Positions 1 to 6,500 are shown, counted from the stretch's first letter. The stretch is DNA of 37,068 nt from Colwellia sp. (GCA_022969215.1 JALJPA010000019.1:1-37068); one strand, 5' to 3'. Numbers and translations are program-made. Notes: generated by a model from the letters alone, not told the origin.

Positions 1-981
1 AGACGTTAATAGATTAACAGTGTTGCCAGTGTAGGTATAAGCGCCAGAATCAGCAACTAATGTAAATGCACCTATAGGCGTATAAGTTAACGCTACATCT
101 GTACCTGTGTATGTATATGCTCCACTATCTGCCGTTAATGTATTACCACTAGCCGCCTCTAAAGCATAACCGATAAAATCAACCGTTCCCGCTGTAGCTA
201 ATGCGCTACCTGATGCTGTTCTAAAGTCTCCACCAGCATAATCCGCTAAATCTGCTGTAGTTCTATTTTGTAACGATCCGCTTCCTGGTGCATCTGTCCC
301 GTCACTTGCGTTATTGCTCGATGCTGCTTGGAAAGTACCAAGCCACGGATTAGCGGAGCCTATTGATAATGAATTAGTTATGGTTGTTGCTGCTGTGCCT
401 GTGTCTATACCAACAGCGCTTGCGTCAATTGATGTTATCTTGTCTACTGTTCTTGGGTCGTTGTTACCAAAATCAAAGCCTGTTGTCCCTAAATACGATA
501 AACACTCTCTTATAGTGTGGCGCATTGCGTTATTGAAGAAATAAACTATTGCCCCACTGGTTGATAAAGTCGTAGCAAATACACCTTCATTTAAGCCGTC
601 ATCAGCAAACCAATCAATACCGCGACCTGATGCCGCTGTGCGTGTATTCTTTACACCTATATTTCTTAATCTACAAAAGTGTGTCACGCCATTAATAAAC
701 GAACCTGCGAATGCTGCGCTAGATGTAATAAATATACCTGTATCATCTACTGGATTGTATTCGTCACCGGCCGCCGCCCTTATTTCTAGGTATCTTGTAG
801 CATCACTTGTGATTGTTGGCATTGTAACAGCGCCAGATAAGCCGCCAGAAAATGTACTTATTTCTATATTCCACTGCTCATCAGTCGCTATTAAACTAGC
901 GGGGACATCAGCAAGTGCAGAAACTAATGTAGAATAATCACCACCGCTAGGCTTTACTGTTTTTATTATTACTGTTGGCAT
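1..981 (-). CDS. Virion/tail surface protein, N-terminal 327 residues (continues across the circular junction)
   Basis: The start is ATG at 981 and the frame stays open to base 1, so the gene leaves the window. The N-terminal part begins PTVIIKTVKPSGGDYSTL and reads like the Gly/Ser/Thr-rich beta-structured proteins common in phage tail regions; a right-handed beta-helix is inferred, not proven. From about residue 286 it becomes tandem repeats of the form SGxYTYTGTD, 22 or 26 residues each. If the 8 bases shared by the two window ends are merged, the frame continues at 37060 and stops at 36701, giving 446 residues and six repeats. It overlaps the stop of no neighbour but abuts 981-1349. Role: probably a virion decoration or accessory fibre protein; no enzymatic motif was recognised. 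Confidence 0.8.
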   Translation of the reverse strand, partial: MPTVIIKTVKPSGGDYSTLVSALADVPASLIATDEQWNIEISTFSGGLSGAVTMPTITSDATRYLEIRAAAGDEYNPVDDTGIFITSSAAFAGSFINGVTHFCRLRNIGVKNTRTAASGRGIDWFADDGLNEGVFATTLSTSGAIVYFFNNAMRHTIRECLSYLGTTGFDFGNNDPRTVDKITSIDASAVGIDTGTAATTITNSLSIGSANPWLGTFQAASSNNASDGTDAPGSGSLQNRTTADLADYAGGDFRTASGSALATAGTVDFIGYALEAASGNTLTADSGAYTYTGTDVALTYTPIGAFTLVADSGAYTYTGNTVNLLTS

Positions 982-1349
982 TAGGCACGCTCAACTATAA
1001 ATGGTTCTAATTCAGCATAAGTAACTGATACTTGACCTGTAAAATATAACTCTTGAAAAAATGAACTTTCAGGGTCTGGCTGTACGAAGTGGTATTTATT
1101 TTGTGTTGCGGTTAATGTCCCGTCAATGTCTTCTATTATTTTATCTGTGAACCATTCCATATCATCTAGTGATTGATCAGTGATAATTACCAGTGAAAAT
1201 GCTCTCTTCCATGTTTCTATTGTGCCACCTGATTCAATCCAAGCTTTCATCGTTTCGTTTTTAGTCCATGAATGACTATCAGAAACTAAAGTTATCCACT
1301 CAGCTTTAGGTACTGCGCACAAGTTAGCTATTAGTATTTGGCAGGGCAT
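981..1349 (-). CDS. Hypothetical phage protein, 122 aa
   Basis: No family was recognised. The 122-residue product is acidic and soluble-looking, with several Trp residues (AEWITL, SHSWTK, DDMEWF) and no signal peptide or membrane segment. The ATG follows the stop of the DUF1353 gene directly, and its last base is shared with the ATG of the next gene at 981, so it is translated as part of a tight string. Its position between DUF1353 and a repeat-containing surface protein suggests a virion-associated or chaperone-like role, which is inference only. Confidence 0.7.
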   Translation of the reverse strand: MPCQILIANLCAVPKAEWITLVSDSHSWTKNETMKAWIESGGTIETWKRAFSLVIITDQSLDDMEWFTDKIIEDIDGTLTATQNKYHFVQPDPESSFFQELYFTGQVSVTYAELEPFIVERA

Positions 1350-1691
1350 TTATTTGATTCCGTAGTTACCTTTGCCAAACATTTTAACATAGTAGTAAGC
1401 TGATTTAGCCTTAAACTTACTTACATTAAAATCTATGGCAACCTTATAAAAATTATTATCTGCAACCTTTTTATTGTCGATTGCTTTGTCATAATAATAG
1501 TCGTGTAATATTGAAGCTTCAAACAATATACCGGCTGGTGACATGATCGACCAAAGCAGTCTTGGTATATTAGCGCCGTTTGATGTAAAGTCTTTCTTTA
1601 CTGTGCCGTATGGCGTTATCCAATCTTCTAGTATTAACCAGCTACGCTTACCAATCTTTTGTACTTTAGGTCCTGGGTATCTACGCTTCAT
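1350..1691 (-). CDS. DUF1353 family protein
   Basis: The 113-residue product carries the DUF1353 pattern: an early WxxxEDW-like strand, the DFTSNGANIPRLLWSIMSP segment (residues about 35-53; family consensus is F.TDFASVPR..W), then ILHDYYYDKA (about 61-70; family consensus VHDYLY). The family is widespread in phages and prophages, often near lysis or tail genes, and has no agreed function. The start ATG overlaps the 3' end of the holin-like gene by 4 bases, which suggests translational coupling. No membrane segment is visible. Confidence 0.85.
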   Translation of the reverse strand: MKRRYPGPKVQKIGKRSWLILEDWITPYGTVKKDFTSNGANIPRLLWSIMSPAGILFEASILHDYYYDKAIDNKKVADNNFYKVAIDFNVSKFKAKSAYYYVKMFGKGNYGIK

Positions 1692-2005
1692 GGCTTTCTA
1701 TCCAATAAAGTTTTAATACCATCACCAAGAAACTTAAATTGTTCAGTTGATTCTTCTATGTGAGAATCAAGCTTTTCACCATGTTTAGCTATAACACGTT
1801 TATTTTCATCTGCTAGTGTTGATTTACGCCATGTTAGAATATAAAAGATTAAACCTGACACACCAAAGAAGCATGATAATAAAACTCCGATACCTGGCGC
1901 ATTAGTATTTATAAAAGCAAACCAGCCTAGATAATTACCTGCGCCTGTTCCGACTGCTGCGGCTGTTGCGCCATGTGCTACGGCTTGCATTGCCTCTTGT
2001 TTCAT
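1688..2005 (-). CDS. Putative class II-type holin / two-TM membrane protein
   Basis: The 105-residue protein has a short Ala/Gly-rich N terminus, a first hydrophobic stretch around residues 22-34 (YLGWFAFINT), a second around 39-58 (GVLLSCFFGVSGLIFYILTW), then a charged cytoplasmic-type C-terminal tail with predicted helix. Two TM segments plus a charged tail and about 100 residues is the usual plan of class II phage holins. It sits in a membrane-protein cluster with DUF1353 downstream. It follows the upstream stop directly and runs 4 bases into the next start. There is no endolysin gene beside it; the amidase lies at 16.3 kb on the other strand, so the holin call rests on topology alone. Confidence 0.55.
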   Translation of the reverse strand: MKQEAMQAVAHGATAAAVGTGAGNYLGWFAFINTNAPGIGVLLSCFFGVSGLIFYILTWRKSTLADENKRVIAKHGEKLDSHIEESTEQFKFLGDGIKTLLDRKP

Positions 2006-2212
2006 TTACTTGTACCTGCTGTTTTTCTCACACTCTTCTTTAGTGTAGTTGCACCATCGGCAAAAGCTATCCTCATACTTTGTTTCACGCTTTAATTTCT
2101 CTCTTTTTTCGTGTAGATAAATTTTTACACATATAGTTGTAACCAAAACCGAGCCAGAATACAGAAACTTGTAGTTTAGTAGGTGCGTTGTTATAAGCTG
2201 TAGTAAATCCAT
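2006..2212 (-). CDS. Small one-TM, Cys-containing protein overlapping the upstream membrane gene
   Basis: The 68-residue product starts at ATG 2212, with an AGGCG weak ribosome site 9 bases upstream; a TTG three codons earlier at 2221 is less likely. It has an N-terminal hydrophobic segment (about residues 14-30), a highly charged stretch (HEKREKLKRETK), then CRWCNYTKEEC, a possible metal- or disulfide-forming cluster. The first 128 bases overlap the 3' end of the membrane gene in another frame. One TM followed by a charged helix recalls inner-membrane spanins, but no spanin signature is visible, so the function is open. Confidence 0.5.
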   Translation of the reverse strand: MDLLQLITTHLLNYKFLYSGSVLVTTICVKIYLHEKREKLKRETKYEDSFCRWCNYTKEECEKNSRYK

Positions 2213-2633
2213 TATACGCAACGCCTATTTGTAAAAGTCCTACTACTATGATTAATTCATCGTACCAAATATAAAACAAATTACTAATAACCGATGAATA
2301 TACTGTTAAATCATATACTATCATAAAATGGCACACTGCCGCAAAAGCAAGTAACAGTGATTGTTTTGGTATTAACTTATCTTTACCAAGGAACATCACC
2401 ATTATAACACCTGTTACACCATCAAATATAATAGAAATACTAACATCTTGAATATAGGTAAAATCTTTAGTCAAGCCGTTTGTAAGTAGATTAATTATTG
2501 ACGATAAAGCTATTATAATTGAATGGTACTTATAGCCACTATCAGAAAATATAAATATAAATAAGAACCAAGCCGCAATAGGGTAAACTAAAATACCAGC
2601 TACTACGCTTGGATCATAAGTTAAATCAAACAT
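2085..2633 (-). CDS. Polytopic integral membrane protein, 182 aa, unknown function
   Basis: Several hydrophobic segments are visible, roughly at residues 9-30, 37-50, 68-81, 92-110 and 120-140, separated by short polar loops; the C terminus is basic (LSTRKKREIKA), consistent with positive-inside topology. No signal peptide or enzymatic motif is seen. It lies between the RusA region and the holin-like gene in the same operon, so a part in lysis, superinfection exclusion or membrane association is possible. Its last 128 bases also encode the N terminus of the next gene. Confidence 0.65.
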   Translation of the reverse strand: MFDLTYDPSVVAGILVYPIAAWFLFIFIFSDSGYKYHSIIIALSSIINLLTNGLTKDFTYIQDVSISIIFDGVTGVIMVMFLGKDKLIPKQSLLLAFAAVCHFMIVYDLTVYSSVISNLFYIWYDELIIVVGLLQIGVAYNGFTTAYNNAPTKLQVSVFWLGFGYNYMCKNLSTRKKREIKA

Positions 2634-2636
2634 AAG

Positions 2637-2678
2637 TTACTTTTTAGGTGGTTTCTTTTTACCAGATGAGCGAGCCAT
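2637..2678 (-). CDS. Mini-gene for a 13-residue basic peptide
   Basis: The sequence encodes MARSSGKKKPPKK followed by TAA. It has a good ribosome-binding site (AAGGATTTAAC before the ATG) and fills the gap between the RusA and membrane-protein genes. At 13 codons it could occur by chance, but two similar basic mini-ORFs occupy the same kind of gap at 3561-3623 and 36223-36282. Function unknown; RNA or DNA binding, or simply a translational coupling leader, are both possible. Confidence 0.35.
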   Translation of the reverse strand: MARSSGKKKPPKK

Positions 2679-2687
2679 GTTAAATCC

Positions 2688-3023
2688 TTAATCATTTGAG
2701 GGTATCCCTATTATATCAAATTCTATGAACTCTTCACCTTTTTTAACTTTGACCTTTTCAGTCACCGCTCTAATGACTCTATTATCATTAAAATCATACT
2801 TCTTTTGTAAGCAATCTTGGAAAGGTTTAATAGGGTTATCCCAATCACTGCCGGCAGAACTAAAGCCCCACTTTAAATATAGCTCTAATTTACCATCTGG
2901 TATTATCATAGGGCGAAGTAACTTTAAAATATCACGCTCATACTTGCGATACTTCTGAGTTTTAACTCTTCTGCCTTGCCAAGCTTCGTTAACTGACAGA
3001 GGTTTTATATTTAATCTAACCAT
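2688..3023 (-). CDS. rusA: RusA-type Holliday junction resolvase
   Basis: RusA cleaves Holliday junctions as a Mg-dependent dimer. The 111-residue product is close to the family length (about 120) and shows the family landmarks: IKPLSVNEAW at the N terminus, the basic RRVKTQKYRKYERD helix, then D60-W-D62-N with K66, and D80 in FNDNRV. These match the spacing of the catalytic Asp70, Asp72, Lys76 and Asp91 of E. coli RusA. It overlaps YbcO by 13 bases. In lambdoid phages RusA lies in the same nin-like neighbourhood as NinB and YbcO, which supports the call and a role resolving recombination intermediates before packaging. Confidence 0.92.
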   Translation of the reverse strand: MVRLNIKPLSVNEAWQGRRVKTQKYRKYERDILKLLRPMIIPDGKLELYLKWGFSSAGSDWDNPIKPFQDCLQKKYDFNDNRVIRAVTEKVKVKKGEEFIEFDIIGIPSND

Positions 3024-3307
3024 GATAAACCTTTATCAATTAGTTTTTGTTGAGTTCTTTCTAATGCGATTAATTTAACCTCTGCAATATTTAACTCTAT
3101 GTACGGATTAGAACTAGACCGACCATCAATAATATCATGGCAACTTGAACAGGCATATACAGCAAAGTGGTCACCGCATTTAATACCCATACCTCTATTC
3201 TTTCCAATATGGCATAACACAACAGTTTCATTGCTTGAGCAGTTACCTAGCAGCAAAGTACAATCTTCACCCCTTGCTGACTTAGTTATTTTTGTTTGCT
3301 TTGCCAT
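3011..3307 (-). CDS. ybcO: YbcO / DUF1364 family putative nuclease
   Basis: The 98-residue product contains the DUF1364 pattern: TKSARGEDCTLLLGNCSSN near the N terminus, VVLCHIGKNRGMGIKCGD in the middle, and YACSSCHDIIDGR (about residues 51-63). Cys and His residues in these blocks are the expected metal site of an HNH-like fold; YbcO of the E. coli DLP12 prophage is the family reference and its biological role is not settled. It overlaps RusA downstream and shares one base with the zinc-ribbon gene upstream, the same order of recombination genes as in lambdoid phages. Confidence 0.85.
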   Translation of the reverse strand: MAKQTKITKSARGEDCTLLLGNCSSNETVVLCHIGKNRGMGIKCGDHFAVYACSSCHDIIDGRSSSNPYIELNIAEVKLIALERTQQKLIDKGLSWLD

Positions 3308-3561
3308 TATTTATCGCCTTTGAATAAATTATACTTTCTACATATATATTTGTAAGTATCTGCCATACCAACCCATTTCCACAAATCTTCATATTCTAGC
3401 ATTTCAGTAAAATTATAAGCGCAATCGCTACAATGATAAGAGCCTTTAGCGCCAGTAAATCCATGCCCGCAGCTTCTACATTCACATAAGTAACCACCTT
3501 TACACCAACCTAATTTTGATGGTCTTGTATTTACGTTATCCATAGCTTCAAAAATATCCAC
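3307..3561 (-). CDS. Small zinc-ribbon protein
   Basis: The start is GTG at 3561, supported by an AGGAG motif 8 bases upstream; an in-frame ATG six codons later is less well placed. The 84-residue product has CxC at 26-28 (YLCECRSCGHG) followed by CSDC at about 44-47, giving CECxxC and CxxC pairs that should bind one zinc. A Trp-rich tail follows (DLWKWVGMAD). Small zinc ribbons of this kind are frequent in the nin region of lambdoid phages; the exact role is unknown. The stop of the 20-residue basic ORF overlaps its start (TAGTG). Confidence 0.7.
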   Translation of the reverse strand: MDIFEAMDNVNTRPSKLGWCKGGYLCECRSCGHGFTGAKGSYHCSDCAYNFTEMLEYEDLWKWVGMADTYKYICRKYNLFKGDK

Positions 3562-3623
3562 TATCTTCTCCTGTATTTAACTTTTCTTTTTTTATGCTCG
3601 CTTCTTGTTTTAGCCTTTACCAT
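3561..3623 (-). CDS. Mini-gene for a 20-residue basic peptide
   Basis: The ORF encodes MVKAKTRSEHKKRKVKYRRR, 12 of 20 residues being Lys or Arg. Its last codons contain the AGGAG ribosome site of the next gene and its stop overlaps that gene's GTG start, so it may work as a coupling leader. It could instead be a real nucleic-acid-binding peptide. Support is limited to position and composition. Confidence 0.35.
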   Translation of the reverse strand: MVKAKTRSEHKKRKVKYRRR

Positions 3624-3625
3624 GA

Positions 3626-3751
3626 TTAACCCCTTAACTTTAAATGTTGATGATCACCGTTGTTTCTAACGTGTCTAATTTCAGTTGTGTATATGTTATT
3701 TTTACATACAGCGCACTTCTTTGGATGTTTACAACTCATTACTATTTTCAT
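3626..3751 (-). CDS. Small CxxC zinc-binding protein, 41 aa
   Basis: Not recognised as a named family. The 41-residue product opens with MKIVMSCKHPKKCAVCKN: C7, H9, C13 and C16 form a plausible zinc knuckle, followed by a basic, His-rich tail (RHVRNNGDHQHLK). It starts 8 bases after the NinB stop and ends just before the basic mini-ORF. Ribosome binding is by AAGGTGAAT. Likely a nucleic-acid-binding accessory to the neighbouring recombination genes, by context only. Confidence 0.5.
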   Translation of the reverse strand: MKIVMSCKHPKKCAVCKNNIYTTEIRHVRNNGDHQHLKLRG

Positions 3752-3759
3752 AATTCACC

Positions 3760-4188
3760 TTAGTTAATTTGTCTATCCAACAATTCTTTATACTCACAAT
3801 TGTCAGGTATTGTTAAAAGATAGCCTTGCTGCATACACCATGCTTCAATCTGATTTAAGTAAAAATGCATCTCGCCGGTATCTAGTTTGGTTGTGCTTTT
3901 AAATATTGATTGCTCACCAAATGGTAGGTCAATTGTTTTCTCAGGGCAGTAATGGCTTTTAAATAGCTCAGCCCATACTTCACCGTCGAATCTTTTACCG
4001 TTTGGTTTGGCTTGTTTTGCTAACTCGCCCATCCATTTCCAATAAAGATTATTCTGGCTTAAACTTCTCTTTTCCTTCCAGCCTACAATATTAACTCTAA
4101 ATGATTTGTTTTGATTAGAGGTTAATAGCTTGGTTATCTCTTGTACTAAATAACCTAAACTAGAAAATGTAAGCTTGAAATCTTTCAC
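3760..4188 (-). CDS. ninB: NinB-like recombination protein
   Basis: NinB (Orf of lambda) binds single-stranded DNA and modulates phage recombination, replacing RecFOR functions. The 142-residue product shows the typical core KEKRSLSQNNLYWKWMGELA (about residues 38-57; consensus K.RSLDQNA..W..L..IA), then a DGEVWAELFKSHYCP block and a C-terminal helix (MHFYLNQIEAWCMQQG). The start is GTG at 4188, overlapping the stop of the preceding HTH gene in GTGA, so it is probably translationally coupled. Its neighbours YbcO and RusA make the classical nin-type recombination set. Confidence 0.85.
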   Translation of the reverse strand: MKDFKLTFSSLGYLVQEITKLLTSNQNKSFRVNIVGWKEKRSLSQNNLYWKWMGELAKQAKPNGKRFDGEVWAELFKSHYCPEKTIDLPFGEQSIFKSTTKLDTGEMHFYLNQIEAWCMQQGYLLTIPDNCEYKELLDRQIN

Positions 4189-4349
4189 AAATAAGCCTCC
4201 TGTAATTTACGGTACTTCTTAGCCATTTCCTTAACTGAACTCTTTTTAAGCTGGCACTTGTCGCCTATCTCTCTGTGAGTTAATTTAAGGTTGCCCCAAT
4301 ATCGTTGTGCGATTAACTTCATAGCCTTCTGGCATCTACCTTTTATCAT
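4185..4349 (-). CDS. Small helix-turn-helix-like basic protein, 54 aa
   Basis: The 54-residue product reads as a short DNA-binding helix pair: KLIAQRYWGNLKLTHREIGDKC followed by KKSSVKEMAKKYRKL. LTHREIGDKCQLKKSSVKE fits a helix-turn-helix. It overlaps its upstream neighbour by 14 bases and its downstream neighbour NinB by 4 (GTGA). Together with the two genes upstream it makes three consecutive small HTH-type genes before the recombination block, where lambdoid phages may carry late regulators. No named family was assigned. Confidence 0.6.
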   Translation of the reverse strand: MIKGRCQKAMKLIAQRYWGNLKLTHREIGDKCQLKKSSVKEMAKKYRKLQEAYL

Positions 4350-4593
4350 TTTTATTAAACCTGCACTTTATAACAGCAACAGTACGAGCGCTAATATGAC
4401 ATGCATTTCCTATTACCTTGTTATCAGTGATACCTGCTTTCATCATATCAATAGCCCTGTCTGTTCTGTCTGGTTTTTTATTTTCATAAGCCTTTTTCCT
4501 AAAGTAAACCACTAACATAATAGATCTAGATAATTTGGCTTTTAACGCTTCTATCTCGTCCTTTTGAGATATATAATCAGCTATTGTATTCAT
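4336..4593 (-). CDS. Small HTH-containing protein, 85 aa
   Basis: The N-terminal half is a charged helix that could form a coiled coil (residues 8-35). The C-terminal half, DRAIDMMKAGITDNKVIGNACHISARTVAVIKCRF, resembles the HTH of resolvase or sigma-like proteins in which 'sARTV' is the recognition-helix start. The start ATG overlaps the previous stop (ATGA). Probably a transcription regulator of the minus-strand operon; the target is unknown. Confidence 0.55.
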   Translation of the reverse strand: MNTIADYISQKDEIEALKAKLSRSIMLVVYFRKKAYENKKPDRTDRAIDMMKAGITDNKVIGNACHISARTVAVIKCRFNKNDKR

Positions 4594-4895
4594 ATCGCAA
4601 GAATACTATATGAGTGTTGTCTGTTTAATCTAGTGCTAGATGTAATCGCCACTCTGCCAGCTTCCTTTAACACTAACAGATCGCTTCTAATAGTTGACTC
4701 GTCAGCTATTCCGACCTTCATACATAATGTTATTAAAGCGCTTTGTTTAATGTTTGGAGTCTTAACCAGTTCGTCATAAATAAGCTCTCTTCTTTTTTGC
4801 TTAACTTTACCTCGTCTTTTTCTTTGTGCTACTTGTACAGTTGGAATAACACTTGGCACTCTATGGAACATTGCCATTACTATTTGTAAATTCAT
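4590..4895 (-). CDS. Winged-helix-type DNA-binding protein, 101 aa
   Basis: After a basic stretch (VAQRKRRGKVKQKRRELIYDEL) come NIKQSALITLCMKVGIADESTIRSDLLVLKEAGRVAITSSTRLNR; this matches the helix-turn-helix plus wing pattern seen in DeoR/MarR-like folds (a recognition helix around STIRSDLLVLKEAG and a short wing). Length 101 aa, no cofactor domain. It is coupled to the next gene by ATGA. Inferred regulator; no specific family can be named. Confidence 0.6.
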   Translation of the reverse strand: MNLQIVMAMFHRVPSVIPTVQVAQRKRRGKVKQKRRELIYDELVKTPNIKQSALITLCMKVGIADESTIRSDLLVLKEAGRVAITSSTRLNRQHSYSILAI

Positions 4896-4896
4896 G

Positions 4897-4986
4897 CTAA
4901 CCCCAGTTTAAATATAATAAAAAGAATAAAAAACCTATCACGTATTTGCTGTGCTTTACCCAAAATGCTTTATCTTCAATGTTCAT
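4897..4986 (-). CDS. Short single-TM peptide, 29 aa
   Basis: The 29 codons give a charged N terminus and a C-terminal hydrophobic segment (VIGFLFFLLYLNWG). It overlaps the YopX stop by 11 bases and ends 2 bases before the next ATG, so it fits the operon packing. Size and topology recall small phage membrane peptides, but nothing more can be said. Confidence 0.4.
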   Translation of the reverse strand: MNIEDKAFWVKHSKYVIGFLFFLLYLNWG

Positions 4987-5353
4987 TTAATAAATCCCCG
5001 TTTTCGTGAATATTACCTATAACCTTTATCGCATGATTAAAATCCAAGCTGTGCGTATACTCTTCCCTTAGCTCAAAACTAGCGAATTCTTCATCCCATT
5101 CGACCGTGGCTATTATTTTATCGTCATGACCAAAGCAAACAATATCACCCTCATATATCTCTACACCGTTTTTATCTTTTAATCCTGTGTATTGCATTAC
5201 GCTTTTAGTGTGAAAAGTATCAACAACGCCATCACCTGACCACATTTCAATAAGCGCCTCTTCCATACCTTGAAAAGTTATAGTGAAATCACCAGTACAG
5301 TGAATCATGTACTTTATACCGTGAATAAACCCTCGAAATTTAATCTCTCTCAT
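4976..5353 (-). CDS. YopX family protein
   Basis: The 125-residue product shows the YopX pattern: start MREIKFRG, then VMQYTGLKDKNGVEIYEGDIV (about residues 53-73), then ATVEWDEEFASFEL and the C-terminal VIGNIHENGDLL (about 110-121). YopX proteins are common in phages and prophages of many bacteria, and their function is unknown. It overlaps the following TM peptide and directly follows the 47-residue gene. Confidence 0.9.
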   Translation of the reverse strand: MREIKFRGFIHGIKYMIHCTGDFTITFQGMEEALIEMWSGDGVVDTFHTKSVMQYTGLKDKNGVEIYEGDIVCFGHDDKIIATVEWDEEFASFELREEYTHSLDFNHAIKVIGNIHENGDLLNEH

Positions 5354-5496
5354 TAGTTAACCACCCTGTGTAATTTTATATTTGCAGTTTTTAATAATTC
5401 GTTTTGCTTTAACAGTAATTCCACTAACTCATGGTAATCACTTTCGTTTATTGATCCTGATTTGTGATGCTTTATTAATTGGTTAAGTCTGTTCAT
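5353..5496 (-). CDS. Hypothetical helical protein, 47 aa
   Basis: The 47-residue product is largely alpha-helical by composition (NRLNQLIKHHKSG, YHELVELLLKQNELLKTANIKL), perhaps a short coiled coil. It shares its A with the stop of Rha at one end and with the ATG of YopX at the other (TAATG twice), so coupling supports its being translated. No family was recognised. Confidence 0.5.
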   Translation of the reverse strand: MNRLNQLIKHHKSGSINESDYHELVELLLKQNELLKTANIKLHRVVN

Positions 5497-5969
5497 TATT
5501 TTATATCCAGCTTTAATTGAACTTCATCCATTAATTGATCGACTAACTTATCATGATGCTTTTTCTGTCTGTTGACCTCGTGACCAAATTTGCTCCATTC
5601 ACTACCAAGCTTTTTAAGATCGTCACCCTGATTTGAAAGGCGAGTCATTCTAGCGTCAAAATTATCTAAACCTTTTTCCATCTGGTTAAACGCTTCTATG
5701 TATTTTTCTTTCCAATCGGCTGCTTTTTTGCCAGTAAAACCCATGCAAAGAAAAACCATTCCGTCTCGGGTAACATTGAAGCATTTTATAACTTTGTTTT
5801 GTGGTGATGTATAAGAGGAATGCGTAAAATTGCACAATTTAAACTTATCACTACAATCTAAATTATTTATTGCTCTTACTGTGTCACGATGAGCTTTACC
5901 AAAAACATCAGAAATAATCTTTGATGTTGTCATTAGTTCGCCATTGTTAATTTTTACTAAATCATTCAT
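5496..5969 (-). CDS. rha: Rha family phage regulatory protein
   Basis: Rha proteins of lambdoid phages (phi80, P22 relatives) affect growth in hosts lacking IHF and are treated as regulators. The 157-residue product has the family N-terminal domain: LMTTSKIISDVFGKAHRDTVRAI (about 12-34), NKVIKCFNVTRDGMVFLCMGFTGKKA (about 58-83) and WKEKYIEAFNQME. A charged coiled-coil-like tail follows (92-157). It is preceded by a strong GC hairpin and an AGGG ribosome site. Its presence is more usual in temperate phages, which bears on lifestyle. Confidence 0.9.
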   Translation of the reverse strand: MNDLVKINNGELMTTSKIISDVFGKAHRDTVRAINNLDCSDKFKLCNFTHSSYTSPQNKVIKCFNVTRDGMVFLCMGFTGKKAADWKEKYIEAFNQMEKGLDNFDARMTRLSNQGDDLKKLGSEWSKFGHEVNRQKKHHDKLVDQLMDEVQLKLDIK

Positions 5970-5979
5970 ATCAAACCCT

Positions 5980-5998
5980 AAGCCCCGAAGGGCTTTTT
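5980..5998 (+). terminator. GC-rich hairpin with plus-strand T-run upstream of rha
   Basis: AAGCCC, loop CGAA, GGGCTT, then TTT: a six-pair stem whose U-run lies on the plus strand. Read in the minus transcript the loop is C(UUCG)G, a very stable tetraloop, but without a following U-run. It lies between the 37-residue gene and rha, so it could stop antisense transcripts or attenuate or process the minus operon mRNA. Confidence 0.6.
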
Positions 5999-6003
5999 AA
6001 TAG

Positions 6004-6117
6004 TTATTTATCTTCTTTGTATCTTTGTTTGAATGCAAATATAGCATCCTGAAGTGCGGCTCTCCATTTCCACCTGTAACTATTATCAGTACCCCAACTA
6101 CAGTATCGTTTAGACAT
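6004..6117 (-). CDS. Small aromatic-rich protein, 37 aa
   Basis: The 37-residue product is rich in Trp, Tyr and Arg (RYCSWGTDNSYRWKWRAALQD). Its ATG lies within the last 8 bases of the preceding gene, next to GGAGAGTAG, a good ribosome site. No family known to me; the length and coupling make it a likely real small gene. Confidence 0.45.
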   Translation of the reverse strand: MSKRYCSWGTDNSYRWKWRAALQDAIFAFKQRYKEDK

Positions 6118-6373
6118 TTCTACTCTCCTTTTGCTGTTTAAATAGTTCTTCTATTCTTTGTACTCTAGGGAATCCAGAGTATCTTTTGTTGTTAACTTGT
6201 TTTTGTGCAAATGTTGTTAGCATTTCCAGTGCGCCTTCAATGCTTTCTCCTGCGTTATAGAAATTAGATATTCTAGCTCTTTGTAAATCAAACCACTCAG
6301 GACAAAAACAGCCATTTTTTACAAGACCTTTTTTAAGGAATTCAGTGTAATTTAAAAAAGGAACTGTTTGCAT
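6110..6373 (-). CDS. Hypothetical phage protein, first gene of the leftward operon
   Basis: The 87-residue product has a Cys-containing segment (NGCFCPEWFDLQRARISNFYNAG) and a helical C terminus; no metal site is complete and no family was recognised. It is the first gene after the promoter at 6406-6434 and so heads the operon running through rha, yopX, ninB and rusA toward the lysis and terminase genes. Confidence 0.65.
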   Translation of the reverse strand: MQTVPFLNYTEFLKKGLVKNGCFCPEWFDLQRARISNFYNAGESIEGALEMLTTFAQKQVNNKRYSGFPRVQRIEELFKQQKESRNV

Positions 6374-6405
6374 GTGTTTGTCTCGTTGCGTTGTTTGATG
6401 AGTTA

Positions 6406-6434
6406 ATATTACTCCTCCTCTTATGATAAGTCAA
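6406..6434 (-). promoter_or_regulatory. Sigma70-type promoter for the leftward 6.4 kb operon
   Basis: On the minus strand TTGACT (6434-6429), a 17-base spacer and TAATAT (6411-6406). Spacing is ideal and each hexamer matches consensus at five of six positions. It lies 33 bases upstream of the first gene of the operon. The spacer contains a purine run (AGAGGAGGAG). Confidence 0.7.
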
Positions 6435-6473
6435 CATTACTTTTCATATAAATCACAAATAAATTAACTATGA

Positions 6474-6479
6474 TATAAT
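6474..6479 (+). promoter_or_regulatory. Candidate -10 element for the plus-strand holin cassette
   Basis: A perfect TATAAT lies 21 bases before the ATG at 6501, back-to-back with the leftward promoter. No convincing -35 hexamer is visible at the usual distance, so this may be a weak or activated promoter. Confidence 0.4.
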
Positions 6480-6500
6480 TGCATTAACAAAGGGGTTTAT

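Noticed and set aside
314-937. Plus-strand open frames at 314-544 and 638-937
   Set aside because: They are antisense to the minus-strand repeat protein, whose frame is open throughout and has clear repeat structure; composition of the plus frames is typical of shadow translation.
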